From contig NZ_JAUYTR010000023.1 of NCBI RefSeq assembly GCF_030695065.1, positions 310,001 through 374,000 of the forward strand: DNA of 64,000 bases. Direction: 5' to 3'. This document shows, piece by piece, positions 26,586 to 35,479 of this stretch. The first letter of the stretch is position 1; every line of letters starts with the position of its first letter. The notes beneath the pieces are model-generated. The model was not told the origin of the DNA. It ran no database searches and saw only the letters and a program-made list of their open reading frames with translations. A program made the translations under genes and the position numbers. Source of the stretch: Sediminibacterium sp. Its GTDB lineage: Bacteria > Bacteroidota > Bacteroidia > Chitinophagales > Chitinophagaceae.

Positions 26586-27593
26586 TTATTTTGTTGTTTT
26601 CTTGTACCCAGCTGCTAGCTTAACTAATAACTTAAGATACTGTTTTACAGAATAGGCATTTACTTGAAACTTCAATGCGTCTTTAGCTACAATCAATGCC
26701 TCTTCAATATCATGATTGGCGTGCCATTGTCTATGCGCTAAATTGGCAAAATAAAAAGCGAAATTTTTACGTGAGGCTTTTTCGGACGCTGCTCTTAAAT
26801 GTTCAGGCAAGTGAGCAATATTGTATAACATCGTTTTTTCGATGTCTAAAAAATTCTTTCTGTTCTTGAATGAAACCGCAGTGGTGTTTTGATCGTGATT
26901 GCGGTATTTAGCTAATACTTCAGGATGATAGGCCACCGGATACTTGGCTGCAATTCTATTCCACATCAACCAATCTTCTGAACAATTAACCATGTAAAAA
27001 GCACCCAAGTCTTCGTAAGTACTTCGCTTAACTACTTTAGCAGGTGGTTCTAAATATTGCCTAATGGCAATTCTTTGGTGCCAGTTTTTTAATATTCCCC
27101 TTTCGTCCCCTACAGGAGCATTGGTCCAAACCGGTATTCCTGCATCATCTACAACCCGCCAATCGGTACAGGCAGCACCCGCTTCTGGGAAATCAATAAA
27201 CAACTGAGTAATTGCTTTATAAAAACCAGGCTCTACATAATCGTCCCCATGTAAAATATGAATGTATTCACCAACTGCTCTATTAATGCAGGTTTCAAAA
27301 TTTCTAACGTTGCCAACATTCACAGGTTGCAAATAATATTTAATCCTTCCCTTACCAACTCGTTCAACCAATTCTGCCACATCACCATCATTGCTGATAT
27401 CATCCACCACTTCAATTTGCATGCGGTCTTCACCAAAATCTTGGGACAATACAGAATTAAGTGTTTGCTCTAAATAATGAATAGAGTTATAAACTGGAAT
27501 CATTACAGACCATTGCACTCGCTTTGTACCGGGAGGGAGAGGTAGTATTACAGGAGGTGTAGATGGTATTCGCTCAAAGTTAGATCCTGTCAT
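26586..27593 (-). CDS. Glycosyltransferase family 2 protein
   Basis: 335 residues. The GT-A fold starts at VQWSVMIPVYNSIHYLEQTLNSVLSQ, with the first aspartates in IEVVDDISNDGD and the metal-binding motif in HILHGDDYVEPGFYKAI. A tryptophan-rich acceptor segment follows (CSEDWLMWNRIAAKYPVAYH). No membrane helix is seen, so it is probably cytoplasmic or peripheral. It may act in cell-surface polysaccharide or glycolipid synthesis; donor and acceptor are not predictable. It stands alone between the HAD gene and the TonB receptor. Confidence 0.88.
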   Translation of the reverse strand: MTGSNFERIPSTPPVILPLPPGTKRVQWSVMIPVYNSIHYLEQTLNSVLSQDFGEDRMQIEVVDDISNDGDVAELVERVGKGRIKYYLQPVNVGNVRNFETCINRAVGEYIHILHGDDYVEPGFYKAITQLFIDFPEAGAACTDWRVVDDAGIPVWTNAPVGDERGILKNWHQRIAIRQYLEPPAKVVKRSTYEDLGAFYMVNCSEDWLMWNRIAAKYPVAYHPEVLAKYRNHDQNTTAVSFKNRKNFLDIEKTMLYNIAHLPEHLRAASEKASRKNFAFYFANLAHRQWHANHDIEEALIVAKDALKFQVNAYSVKQYLKLLVKLAAGYKKTTK

Positions 27594-27615
27594 TCATTGG
27601 TTTATGGTATATAAA

Positions 27616-27645
27616 TATAGTGCTGTTTAAATGAACAGCACTATA
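27616..27645 (-). terminator. Strong hairpin downstream of the TonB receptor gene
   Basis: A perfect 12-bp stem (TATAGTGCTGTT paired with AACAGCACTATA) has a 6-nt loop. It lies 22 bp after the stop of the TonB-dependent receptor, reading on the minus strand. The following bases on that strand are TATTTATATA, a weak U-rich tail, so termination or transcript-end protection is likely. An oligo-A run sits on the opposite side. Confidence 0.6.
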
Positions 27646-27666
27646 AAAAAAGCTTAAAGCGGCACT

Positions 27667-29718
27667 TTATAATTGGTGGGTAAGCATTAAAATCCAAGTT
27701 CTGCCTATTGCATTCAATGGCAAAGTTGGCCTGATGAACCTGCTCAAATGTTCTCTATAAGCAATATCAAATAGGTTGTTCACTGCAGTAGTTATTTGTA
27801 ATTTTTTGTATGCCAATACTTTCACCCCTAAATCAACTACCATAAAATCTTCGGTTGCTTTTTCATTAAAAGAAGTGGAAATGCGGTTCTGAGCAAAGCT
27901 GTGTCGAAGGTTAAAATAAGGCTGAAGCTTTGTATTCAACAATTGAGCAACCAACTTATACCTCAATTCAAAAGGATTGATTTCGGGTAATGGTTCTTGC
28001 AAAACCTTATTTTGACCACGCACATAAGCTAGGCTTATATCTTGGCTAAACAATCTTCCTATTTGTTGAGCATAACTTATCTCAAACCCAACCATTGATG
28101 CTTCTTCCACATTTATATATTTACGCACACCTGGCGATGTAGCAATTACAGGCTTTAAGCTAGGATCAACCACTGTTGTAATAAATTGACTAATCATTGC
28201 ACTATAAAAATTAATTTGTAGCAACGACTTCTCTGTTTGGTATCTTACCAAAAAGTCTAACTGGGTATTGACTTCAGGTTTTAATTGTGCATTTCCTACT
28301 ACCTCATAGGCATCTAATCCTACAGGTAAATAATGTATAAACTTCTCAGTTATACTTGCACTTCTAACACCATGTCCCAACCAAATTGCCATTTGAACAT
28401 GTTTTCCAAAAGTCCTACTTATTCCAGCACTTAGGCTGGTATTAAAATCATCGGCCGTTATTAATGCATTATTTGCAATGGTTTTAGCTGCAGGCTGGTT
28501 AGGCTTGGAATGAACCAAGTCTACTCTTCCTGATGCAGTCAGTTGAAATTGTCCCAATTTTTTTTCAAGATGCGCAAAAGCACTGGTTCTGAAAACTGAG
28601 CCTTGTTGCCATAGGGTATCATAAAACACCTTACCAGCCATCATTCCTGTCATCATTTTTCTTGACCGAGTACCATTTGCATATTCATATTTTAAATCGG
28701 CACCTATATACCAAACTGCATTGTTTTTTCTAAAGACTAATTCAGTTCTACCTCCAGTAGTTTCGGTATTTGCAAATACATGCGACAGCATTGTAGCAGC
28801 ACTTGGTCTTAATCCATTTCCCATCTGATGATCTACCAATGAAGCATACGCTTGTGTATTCCACTGGCTAAACCATTTGTTTTTAGCAGTTACTTGGTAC
28901 TTTGCTTGTATCATCCAGGTATCATCGCTTAATAAATCCATCATTAAAGTTGGAAAACTGGTATTACGAGTAAAGTTTCTAGTAATATTTATAGAAGCAA
29001 TAGCTCCAGTTTTCACTAAATAAGCTGCAGTAAAATTGATGGCTGTTCTATTAAAGACAGCCGGTATAATACTATCATTCCCGTCTTTATAATCATCACC
29101 TGCAGAATAAGAGAATGCCAAAGCAGTTTGCCAACGCTTACTAATCTTATTAATATAAGCTTCTGTTCTTCTAATATTACCATTGGTTTCATAACCGCCA
29201 CTCACTCTTCCGTTCCATATTGGTTTAGCTGAAAAAACAGGATCATTCATTTTAAAATTAATAACAGCGCCTGTGGAAGGACCATACCTGAAATTATGTG
29301 GTCCCTTGTATAATTCTATTTCTTTAATTTGATTAATCATTACTTGACTGCTTGGCGGATCCATTCTATTTGGACAAGCTTGATGGGCGCCCATTGCCCC
29401 GTCGGTAATTAAATTGATTTGTTCCCACTTAAATCCTCTAAAAACAGGGTCAAATCCAAAATTTCCACTTTTCCGAATTGCATTAAAACCTGCAATTTGT
29501 AATAGTACTTGAGAAGCATCGTGTTGCACCCAATCAGCAGATTTTAGCTGGTAAGTTTTCTGTGGTGTTTTACCTTTTACAGCATAAACACTCACTGGAG
29601 CAAGTGTTTTACTAAAAAAAGAATCGGAGTTGTGTATAAGTGATTGTCCCTCGGCTTCAATTAGGGCAATAGCTGGTATAAGAAGGCTCATTAATGCCCT
29701 CATAGAACAAATGTTCAT
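27667..29718 (-). CDS. TonB-dependent receptor, OprC/copper-receptor-like
   Basis: 683 residues; the start may be Met6 (MRALMSLLIPAIALIEAEGQ). A TonB-box/plug region (VYAVKGKTPQKTYQLKSADW; ASQVLLQIAGFNAIRKSGNF) leads to GAHQACPNRMDPPSSQV and IKEIELYKGPHNFRYGPSTGAVIN, then a 22-strand-type barrel. The CPNRMDPP segment is the motif seen in OprC-type copper receptors, where Cys and Met bind copper. A metal substrate is therefore likely. The upstream small gene encodes a CxxxC protein, probably in the same operon (43-bp gap), supporting a metal uptake unit. Confidence 0.88.
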   Translation of the reverse strand: MNICSMRALMSLLIPAIALIEAEGQSLIHNSDSFFSKTLAPVSVYAVKGKTPQKTYQLKSADWVQHDASQVLLQIAGFNAIRKSGNFGFDPVFRGFKWEQINLITDGAMGAHQACPNRMDPPSSQVMINQIKEIELYKGPHNFRYGPSTGAVINFKMNDPVFSAKPIWNGRVSGGYETNGNIRRTEAYINKISKRWQTALAFSYSAGDDYKDGNDSIIPAVFNRTAINFTAAYLVKTGAIASINITRNFTRNTSFPTLMMDLLSDDTWMIQAKYQVTAKNKWFSQWNTQAYASLVDHQMGNGLRPSAATMLSHVFANTETTGGRTELVFRKNNAVWYIGADLKYEYANGTRSRKMMTGMMAGKVFYDTLWQQGSVFRTSAFAHLEKKLGQFQLTASGRVDLVHSKPNQPAAKTIANNALITADDFNTSLSAGISRTFGKHVQMAIWLGHGVRSASITEKFIHYLPVGLDAYEVVGNAQLKPEVNTQLDFLVRYQTEKSLLQINFYSAMISQFITTVVDPSLKPVIATSPGVRKYINVEEASMVGFEISYAQQIGRLFSQDISLAYVRGQNKVLQEPLPEINPFELRYKLVAQLLNTKLQPYFNLRHSFAQNRISTSFNEKATEDFMVVDLGVKVLAYKKLQITTAVNNLFDIAYREHLSRFIRPTLPLNAIGRTWILMLTHQL

Positions 29719-29761
29719 GACAAAATTTTTTGATTAAAAAATAACTAGATCCTAAAAATTG

Positions 29762-30145
29762 TCATACCAATTGAGGTGGGTGAAAAATTGCTTTGTAATG
29801 GCCAATTAGTTCATCTGTAATACTATCATGAAACTTTAATGGATTATTTAGTTCCCCCAGTTCATTTAATGATAGAATAAAAATTTTATTGCATAGAATT
29901 TCAACTGAAAGGTTAAACTGATAAGATCCTTTTTCTGCAGCTCTTTGTTGTTCCTTTTCTGCTGCCAAAATTTTTTTACCCAACTGACACTTTCCATTAC
30001 ATTTTAATACAGGCTTGTCTTTATTAATACAAGACTGAATATAAATGGCTCTATTTATTGCATAATCTGCCTTTAAAATAAATCCTGCAAACACTTGCAA
30101 CATTAGTGAGCTCAAAAACATTAATATAATTAACTGCCTCCTCAT
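29762..30145 (-). CDS. Small membrane or exported CxxxC protein next to metal receptor
   Basis: About 127 residues from Met6 (30145), which begins MRRQLIILMFLSSLMLQVFA; the frame can start at 30160. One N-terminal hydrophobic segment is followed by a conserved SCINKDKPVLKCNGKCQLGK stretch with cysteines that could bind metal, then a basic helix and a C-terminal HDSITDELIGHYKAIFHPP with three His. Similar small proteins are common beside Bacteroidota TonB receptors but have no assigned function. Its position just upstream of the OprC-like receptor suggests a role in copper or other metal handling. Confidence 0.7.
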   Translation of the reverse strand: MRRQLIILMFLSSLMLQVFAGFILKADYAINRAIYIQSCINKDKPVLKCNGKCQLGKKILAAEKEQQRAAEKGSYQFNLSVEILCNKIFILSLNELGELNNPLKFHDSITDELIGHYKAIFHPPQLV

Positions 30146-30187
30146 TTCAATTGAATGCAAATATCTAGATTATCAAAAAAGCATTTT

Positions 30188-30201
30188 ATGATTCAAATCA
30201 T
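30188..30201. promoter_or_regulatory. FNR/CRP-like palindrome in divergent promoter region
   Basis: ATGATT-CA-AATCAT is a perfect inverted repeat containing TGAT-N4-ATCA, the core of CRP/FNR family sites. It lies in the 79-94 bp gap between the divergent CxxxC-protein/receptor operon and the D-aminoacylase operon. One palindrome of this size can occur by chance in AT-rich DNA, so support is modest. Confidence 0.3.
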
Positions 30202-30239
30202 GTTTGATAATTTTAAGGAATACATTATCCAAATAATTC

Positions 30240-31769
30240 ATGAAAAATCGATCTGCTATTTTTTTTCTGCTACTTTTCACTTTTTTTCAAAGTCAATTGA
30301 ATAGCCAAACAAATCAAAGCCTATCTACACTTATTCAAAATGTGTGGATAGTAGATGGATCGGGAAGCAACGCAATAAAAGGAGGGGTAAGAATTAGCGG
30401 AAACCGTATTGTGGCAGTTGGAAACTTGAAGCCATTAGCTGGTGACATGGTAGTGGATGGTAAAGAGCAATATTTAAGCCCAGGTTTTATTGATTCGCAT
30501 AGTCACCATTTTGGCAGTTTAAAAAAAGAGCCTACTGGTATTGCAATGACTAACCAAGGAATAACCACTATTATTATTGGTCAAGATGGAGACAGTTATC
30601 CCATGGACAGCTTATCTGCATTTTTTAAGCAACACCAAATTGCAGTGAATGTAGCCAGCTATACTGGTCATAGTTCTGTAAGAGAAAAAATAATGGGTGA
30701 AAACAATGTATTTCGAAAATCAACTATGGAAGAAATAGCCCAAATGAAAAAATACTTAGCAACCGATTTACAAAAAGGTTCCTTGGGCTTATCAACCGGA
30801 CTAGAATATGAATCGGCTTTTTATAGTACCAAAGAAGAAGTGGTAGCATTGGCTCAACTAACTGCAAGCTTTAAGGGCCGATACATGAGTCATATAAGAA
30901 GCGAAGACATCCAATTAAACGAGGCCATTGATGAAATTATTGACATTGGTAAAATAACTGGAATGCCAGTAAAATTATCGCATATTAAAATTGCCAATAA
31001 GGATGATTGGGGCAATGCACCATTGATTATTCAAAAACTAGAATTAGCACGTAAACAAGGAGTGGACATAACTGCGGATGTTTATCCATACAATTTTTGG
31101 AATTCTACTTTACGTGTGTTATTCCCAGACAAACAATTTACCAATATTAAAAGCGCAGAGCTTGCCGTGAACAAATTATTTGATGCCAATCAATCGGTAT
31201 TGGTAAGGTTTGCACCTCATCCATCCTATGCTGGCAAAACAATTGGTGCTATTGCAAAAGAAAGGAATGAATCTGAAGCGGTGACCCTTATGAATTTAAT
31301 TCAAATAGCAGCCGAGTATAAACAAGCCAATCCCAATGCAGGTGGTATTGAAGCATTAGCTGGCAAGTCTATGAACGATGCCGATGTTGCCGAATTTATT
31401 AAATGGCCTTATGCAAATATTTGTTCAGATGGTGCCGCTGGTGGGCATCCTAGAGGATATGGTGCTTTTACTAGAGTACTAGGAAAATTTGTTCGAGAGC
31501 AACAACAACTCACATTAAGTAAGGCAATACATAAAATGACTGGATTAACCGCTCAACAGTTGGGTTTACAACAAAGAGGAAAAATAGCTGTTGGGTATTT
31601 TGCAGATTTAGTGCTGTTTGATCCAACTACTGTAAATGATCATGCAACCATTGAAAATGGTAAAGCTTTGTCTTCTGGAATTAATAGTGTTTGGGTAAAT
31701 GGAAAATTGGTTTATCAACAACAAAAAGCTACTGGTGTATTATCGGGAACTTTAATAAAACGCAACTAA
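30240..31769 (+). CDS. Exported N-acyl-D-amino-acid deacylase (D-aminoacylase) family amidohydrolase
   Basis: 509 residues with a signal peptide (SAIFFLLLFTFFQSQLNSQ). The amidohydrolase metal site begins with SPGFIDSHSHHFGSL. Other family landmarks are SLGLSTGLEYESAFYSTKEE, MSHIRSEDIQLNEAIDE, KLSHIKIANKDDWG and ICSDGAAGGHPRGYGAF, typical of D-aminoacylases/N-acyl-D-glutamate deacylases. It hydrolyses N-acyl-D-amino acids, probably in the periplasm. It is the first gene of an operon with dgcN and dgcA (9- and 11-bp gaps), which act on D-glutamate derivatives. Confidence 0.88.
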   Translation: MKNRSAIFFLLLFTFFQSQLNSQTNQSLSTLIQNVWIVDGSGSNAIKGGVRISGNRIVAVGNLKPLAGDMVVDGKEQYLSPGFIDSHSHHFGSLKKEPTGIAMTNQGITTIIIGQDGDSYPMDSLSAFFKQHQIAVNVASYTGHSSVREKIMGENNVFRKSTMEEIAQMKKYLATDLQKGSLGLSTGLEYESAFYSTKEEVVALAQLTASFKGRYMSHIRSEDIQLNEAIDEIIDIGKITGMPVKLSHIKIANKDDWGNAPLIIQKLELARKQGVDITADVYPYNFWNSTLRVLFPDKQFTNIKSAELAVNKLFDANQSVLVRFAPHPSYAGKTIGAIAKERNESEAVTLMNLIQIAAEYKQANPNAGGIEALAGKSMNDADVAEFIKWPYANICSDGAAGGHPRGYGAFTRVLGKFVREQQQLTLSKAIHKMTGLTAQQLGLQQRGKIAVGYFADLVLFDPTTVNDHATIENGKALSSGINSVWVNGKLVYQQQKATGVLSGTLIKRN

Positions 31770-31778
31770 GTAAACTTC

Positions 31779-32828
31779 ATGAAAAAAGCACTGGTTTTAA
31801 CGAATGGGATGTACCAAAGTTCCGATGCAAAAACGGCACATGGTTTGGTCAGAAGTTCTGAACAATTTTTAATTGCTGGAATTATTGACCATGCAGAGAC
31901 GGCCAATAAAGATGCAGGTGAATTGTTAGATGGCAAACACAGAAATATTCCTATTTATGCCAACTTAGCAACGGCACTTAAATGGGTACCCGATGCAACT
32001 ACGCTCATCATTGGGGTTGCAACCGTAGGGGGTAAATTACCCGCTGATATGTTGGTAATTATTAAGTCTGCCATAGCCAATGGTCTTTCCATTGTAAATG
32101 GATTACACGACTATTTAAATGATCATCCAGATTTAGTAGCATTGGCTAAGCAAAACAATATCAGCCTTACAGATATTAGAAAACCCAAGAAAAGAGAAGA
32201 CCTGCATTTTTTTACTGGAGACATTTTCAATATTAAAACCCCAATAGTTGCAGTGATTGGAATGGACTGCGCTATGGGTAAAAGAACAACTGCCAGAATG
32301 TTGATGCAGGCCTGTGCTAAAGAAAATATTAAAGCAGAAATGATTTATACCGGCCAAACAGGTTGGTTACAAGGAAGCAAATATGGATTTGTATTCGATT
32401 CTACCTTAAATGATTTTGTGTCAGGAGAATTAGAAAACGCTATACTTACTTGCAATAAAGAAGTTAGCCCTGATATTATTTTTTTAGAGGGTCAGTCGGC
32501 ATTAAGAAATCCAAGTGGGCCTTGTGGATTAGAGCTGTTGATTTCTGGAAACGCAAAATATGTGGTACTACTTTTTGCTCCTAAAAGAGTTTATTTTGAC
32601 AACGAAGCACATTGGGGGAAAATACCCAGTGTTGAATCGGAGATAGCCATTATTGAACAGTTTGGTTCTAAAGTAATTGCCTTAGCAATGAACACCGAAG
32701 GCTGTACCTACGAAGAAGCAATTGCCATTCAAGCATCCATGCAATCAACCCTTCATATACCCATATTATTGCCCATTCAAGAAGGGGTTGCGCCGTTGAT
32801 TCCTGTTTTAAAATCATTATTACAATAA
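31779..32828 (+). CDS. dgcN: DUF1611 protein, DgcN-like (D-glutamate N-acetyltransferase)
   Basis: 349 residues. A Rossmann-like N-terminal domain is followed by a P-loop-like GMDCAMGKRTTARMLMQAC and the DUF1611 core (YTGQTGWLQGSKYGFVFDS; FLEGQSALRNPSGPCGLELL). DgcN, studied in D-glutamate-using marine bacteria, acetylates D-glutamate, and its partner DgcA racemises the N-acetyl product. The gene directly precedes an enolase-superfamily epimerase, the same arrangement as dgcN-dgcA. The assignment rests on family and synteny. Confidence 0.85.
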   Translation: MKKALVLTNGMYQSSDAKTAHGLVRSSEQFLIAGIIDHAETANKDAGELLDGKHRNIPIYANLATALKWVPDATTLIIGVATVGGKLPADMLVIIKSAIANGLSIVNGLHDYLNDHPDLVALAKQNNISLTDIRKPKKREDLHFFTGDIFNIKTPIVAVIGMDCAMGKRTTARMLMQACAKENIKAEMIYTGQTGWLQGSKYGFVFDSTLNDFVSGELENAILTCNKEVSPDIIFLEGQSALRNPSGPCGLELLISGNAKYVVLLFAPKRVYFDNEAHWGKIPSVESEIAIIEQFGSKVIALAMNTEGCTYEEAIAIQASMQSTLHIPILLPIQEGVAPLIPVLKSLLQ

Positions 32829-32839
32829 ATATTGTACTT

Positions 32840-33907
32840 ATGAAAATTGTTGCTATCCGCTCTTTTATTAAACATATGGACTTAAAAAAGCCATATACTA
32901 TTGCATACAACACTTATACCGATGTGTCCATAGTATTCACAGAAATACAATTAGCCAATGGAATCATTGGAATTGGTTCGGCTAGTCCTGCCGAAGATGT
33001 GGTAGGAGAAAGTCCTATTAAAACATTGGCTAATCTTGAATCCGATTTTGTTCAACAATTCATTGGCAGAGATATAAGAAGTTTTCAAAAGATAATTGCT
33101 GAAGCACAAAAACATTTTCACCATTTACCAGGTACACAAGCCGCTTTAGATATTGCATTACATGACGCTTTTGGAAAATGGGCAGATATTTCAATAGCAG
33201 AATTTTATGGAATACAAGCTGGGCCACTTAAAACTTCGGTAACAATTGGAATTAAAAATTCGGTAGAAACATTGGCAGATGCTGAAGCATATTTTTCTCA
33301 GGGTTTTGATATTTTTAAAATTAAAACAGGTTTAGATGTTGAGGAAGATATTGAAAGGGTATTACTGTTAAATGAAAAATATGGAAAGCAAATCAAAATA
33401 AGGGTAGACGCCAATCAAGGCTATACTTTAAGCAAACTCACTCGTTTTATTAATGCTACAGAACATACTGGTCTTGAATTAATTGAACAGCCATTACCAG
33501 TTGGTAAAGAAACCGATTTACTGTTACTAGATCAAGTCAAAAGAAAAAAATTGGCAGCAGACGAATCGTTACATCATGCAAAAGCTGCCTTAGAACTGGC
33601 CAGCGTTAACCACCCATTTGGCATTTATAATATTAAATTGATGAAGTGTGGGGGCATAATTGGGGCAAGAGAAATTGCAGGTATTGCTAAACCAGCTGGC
33701 ATTGCATTATTTTGGGGATGCAACGACGAAAGCGTTATCAGTATTACTGCTGCTTTGCATGTTGCTTATAGTTGCCCACATACCCATTACTTAGATTTAG
33801 ATGGTAGTTTTGATTTAGCAGAAGATTTGGTAAAAGGAGGTTTTGAAATAAAAAACGGGTTGCTTATGATTAATAAACAACCCGGCTTTGGTTTTGATTG
33901 GATCTAG
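32840..33907 (+). CDS. dgcA: Enolase-superfamily epimerase, DgcA-like / Ala-Glu dipeptide epimerase
   Basis: 355 residues of the MLE/AEE subgroup. Catalytic pair and metal ligands are visible: KIKTG lysine, RVDANQG (Asp), LIEQPLPVG (Glu), LAADESLHH (Asp) and NIKLMKCGG (second Lys), plus the LDLDG motif near the C-terminus that is typical of Ala-Glu epimerases. Position after dgcN favours N-acetyl-D-glutamate racemase, with L-Ala-D/L-Glu epimerase as the alternative; both would feed murein-derived D-glutamate into metabolism. Its last 4 bp overlap the convergent SulP gene. Confidence 0.85.
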   Translation: MKIVAIRSFIKHMDLKKPYTIAYNTYTDVSIVFTEIQLANGIIGIGSASPAEDVVGESPIKTLANLESDFVQQFIGRDIRSFQKIIAEAQKHFHHLPGTQAALDIALHDAFGKWADISIAEFYGIQAGPLKTSVTIGIKNSVETLADAEAYFSQGFDIFKIKTGLDVEEDIERVLLLNEKYGKQIKIRVDANQGYTLSKLTRFINATEHTGLELIEQPLPVGKETDLLLLDQVKRKKLAADESLHHAKAALELASVNHPFGIYNIKLMKCGGIIGAREIAGIAKPAGIALFWGCNDESVISITAALHVAYSCPHTHYLDLDGSFDLAEDLVKGGFEIKNGLLMINKQPGFGFDWI

Positions 33908-35475
33908 TTGGTTACATGATTATTTACATAATCTTGCATCTTATATTCTTCCTTAAAATCTTTCAATATCACTGATATATTTTTATCTTTTGAGCCAAAA
34001 TTCATAAAGTCTTTAATCATTTCTAGCACGTCGTAATCAATATAAACCGTATTGGCTGCGTTAATTATAACGGAGCAATTTTCTGGTAAATGAGCCAAAG
34101 TTTGCTTAATGGCTGCCTTATTTAAAAAGGAAACTTCTTGCGCCAATTCAATATGAATAGTTTCTCCAGTATGGTGCTGTTCTTTCCTAAAGAAATAAGC
34201 CAGCTTCATATTGCCTTTTAAAATAAAATAAATACTGACTACCAAACCAATTCCAACTCCTTTTAATAAATCGGTAAACACTACTGCTATAACTGTAACA
34301 ATGAATGGAATGAATTGCTGTAGACCATTGTGCCACATATGTTTAAAGGTCTTGATGCTAGCTAACTTTAATCCAATCATGATTAAGATGGCCGCTAAAC
34401 TAGCCATCGGAATTTTATTTAGCAAACCAGGGATTGCCAAGATAGCTACCAATAAAAAAACACCATGCGCAATAGCGGCTAATTTTGTTTTTGCACCTGC
34501 GTTTATATTAGCTGATGTTCTTACAATTACCGATGTCATTGGAATTCCTCCCAAAAGTCCAGACAACATGTTTCCAATTCCCTGTGCAGTCAATTCTTTA
34601 TTGGCACTAGAAAATCTTTTAAAAGGATCCATTTTATCTCCTGCCTCTAAGCATAACAGCGTTTCGATACTAGCTACAATGGCAATAGTAATACCTACCA
34701 TCCATGCCTTCATGTTCATGAATCCTTGTAAACTTGGTGCAGTAAACTGACTAGTGAATTCATTTAATGAAGTAGCAACTGGTAGTAAAACTAAATGTTC
34801 GTCTTTAATAATGATATCGGGCCATGCTACAGAAAATAATTCATTCAATAGAATGCCAGCAACAACAGCCACCAACGCTCCTGGTACCGCTTTTAATTTT
34901 TTAAGTGCAGGTATTTTATTAAATGCAACTATAATGGCAATAGATACAATTGCAATAATGATTGATCCTGCATGTGCAAAATTGAATGAATGAATCAAAT
35001 CAGAAAAATAATTTTTATCATCTAAAATATTATAGTAAAAATAATCTCCTTGATGATCTAAATCGTAACCAATGGCATGTGGTATCTCTTTTTTGATAAT
35101 GATAATACCAATGGCAACTAACATTCCTTCAATTACACTGGTAGGAAAATAACTTGAAATTCCACCCGCTTTAGCCAAGCCCAATACCAATTGAATTAAT
35201 CCAGCAATTACTACAGCAGACAAAAAAGTTTGATACCCCATTTCTGTTACTGCTACTAAAATAATGGCAATGAGTCCTGCTGCAGGACCCGATACACTTA
35301 CGTTAGAATTACTTAAATAACCAACAGCAATGCCGCCAATTACACCTGAAATAATCCCTGCGAATGGGGGTGCACCACTGGCTACTGCAATTCCTAAACA
35401 AAGGGGTAGTGCTACTAAAAAGACTACCATTCCTGCAAGCATATCTGCCTTAAAATACTTAGTAGAAAGTTTCAT
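33904..35475 (-). CDS. SulP-family anion transporter (probable bicarbonate uptake)
   Basis: 523 residues. About eleven membrane segments start at DMLAGMVVFLVALPLCLGIAVASG and include the SulP signature GIISGVIGGIAVGYLSNSNVSVSGPAAG. A short C-terminal STAS domain follows (HIELAQEVSFLNKAAIKQTL to NISVILKDF). SulP carriers move sulfate, bicarbonate or other anions. The gene is 4 bp downstream of a beta-carbonic anhydrase gene, an arrangement that points to bicarbonate transport coupled to CO2/HCO3- conversion (BicA-like). Sulfate cannot be excluded. Confidence 0.92.
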   Translation of the reverse strand: MKLSTKYFKADMLAGMVVFLVALPLCLGIAVASGAPPFAGIISGVIGGIAVGYLSNSNVSVSGPAAGLIAIILVAVTEMGYQTFLSAVVIAGLIQLVLGLAKAGGISSYFPTSVIEGMLVAIGIIIIKKEIPHAIGYDLDHQGDYFYYNILDDKNYFSDLIHSFNFAHAGSIIIAIVSIAIIVAFNKIPALKKLKAVPGALVAVVAGILLNELFSVAWPDIIIKDEHLVLLPVATSLNEFTSQFTAPSLQGFMNMKAWMVGITIAIVASIETLLCLEAGDKMDPFKRFSSANKELTAQGIGNMLSGLLGGIPMTSVIVRTSANINAGAKTKLAAIAHGVFLLVAILAIPGLLNKIPMASLAAILIMIGLKLASIKTFKHMWHNGLQQFIPFIVTVIAVVFTDLLKGVGIGLVVSIYFILKGNMKLAYFFRKEQHHTGETIHIELAQEVSFLNKAAIKQTLAHLPENCSVIINAANTVYIDYDVLEMIKDFMNFGSKDKNISVILKDFKEEYKMQDYVNNHVTN

Positions 35476-35479
35476 AATC

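Noticed and set aside
34301..34750. Hydrophobic-looking plus-strand frame within the SulP gene
   Set aside because: It mirrors the membrane helices of the real transporter on the opposite strand; no independent evidence.
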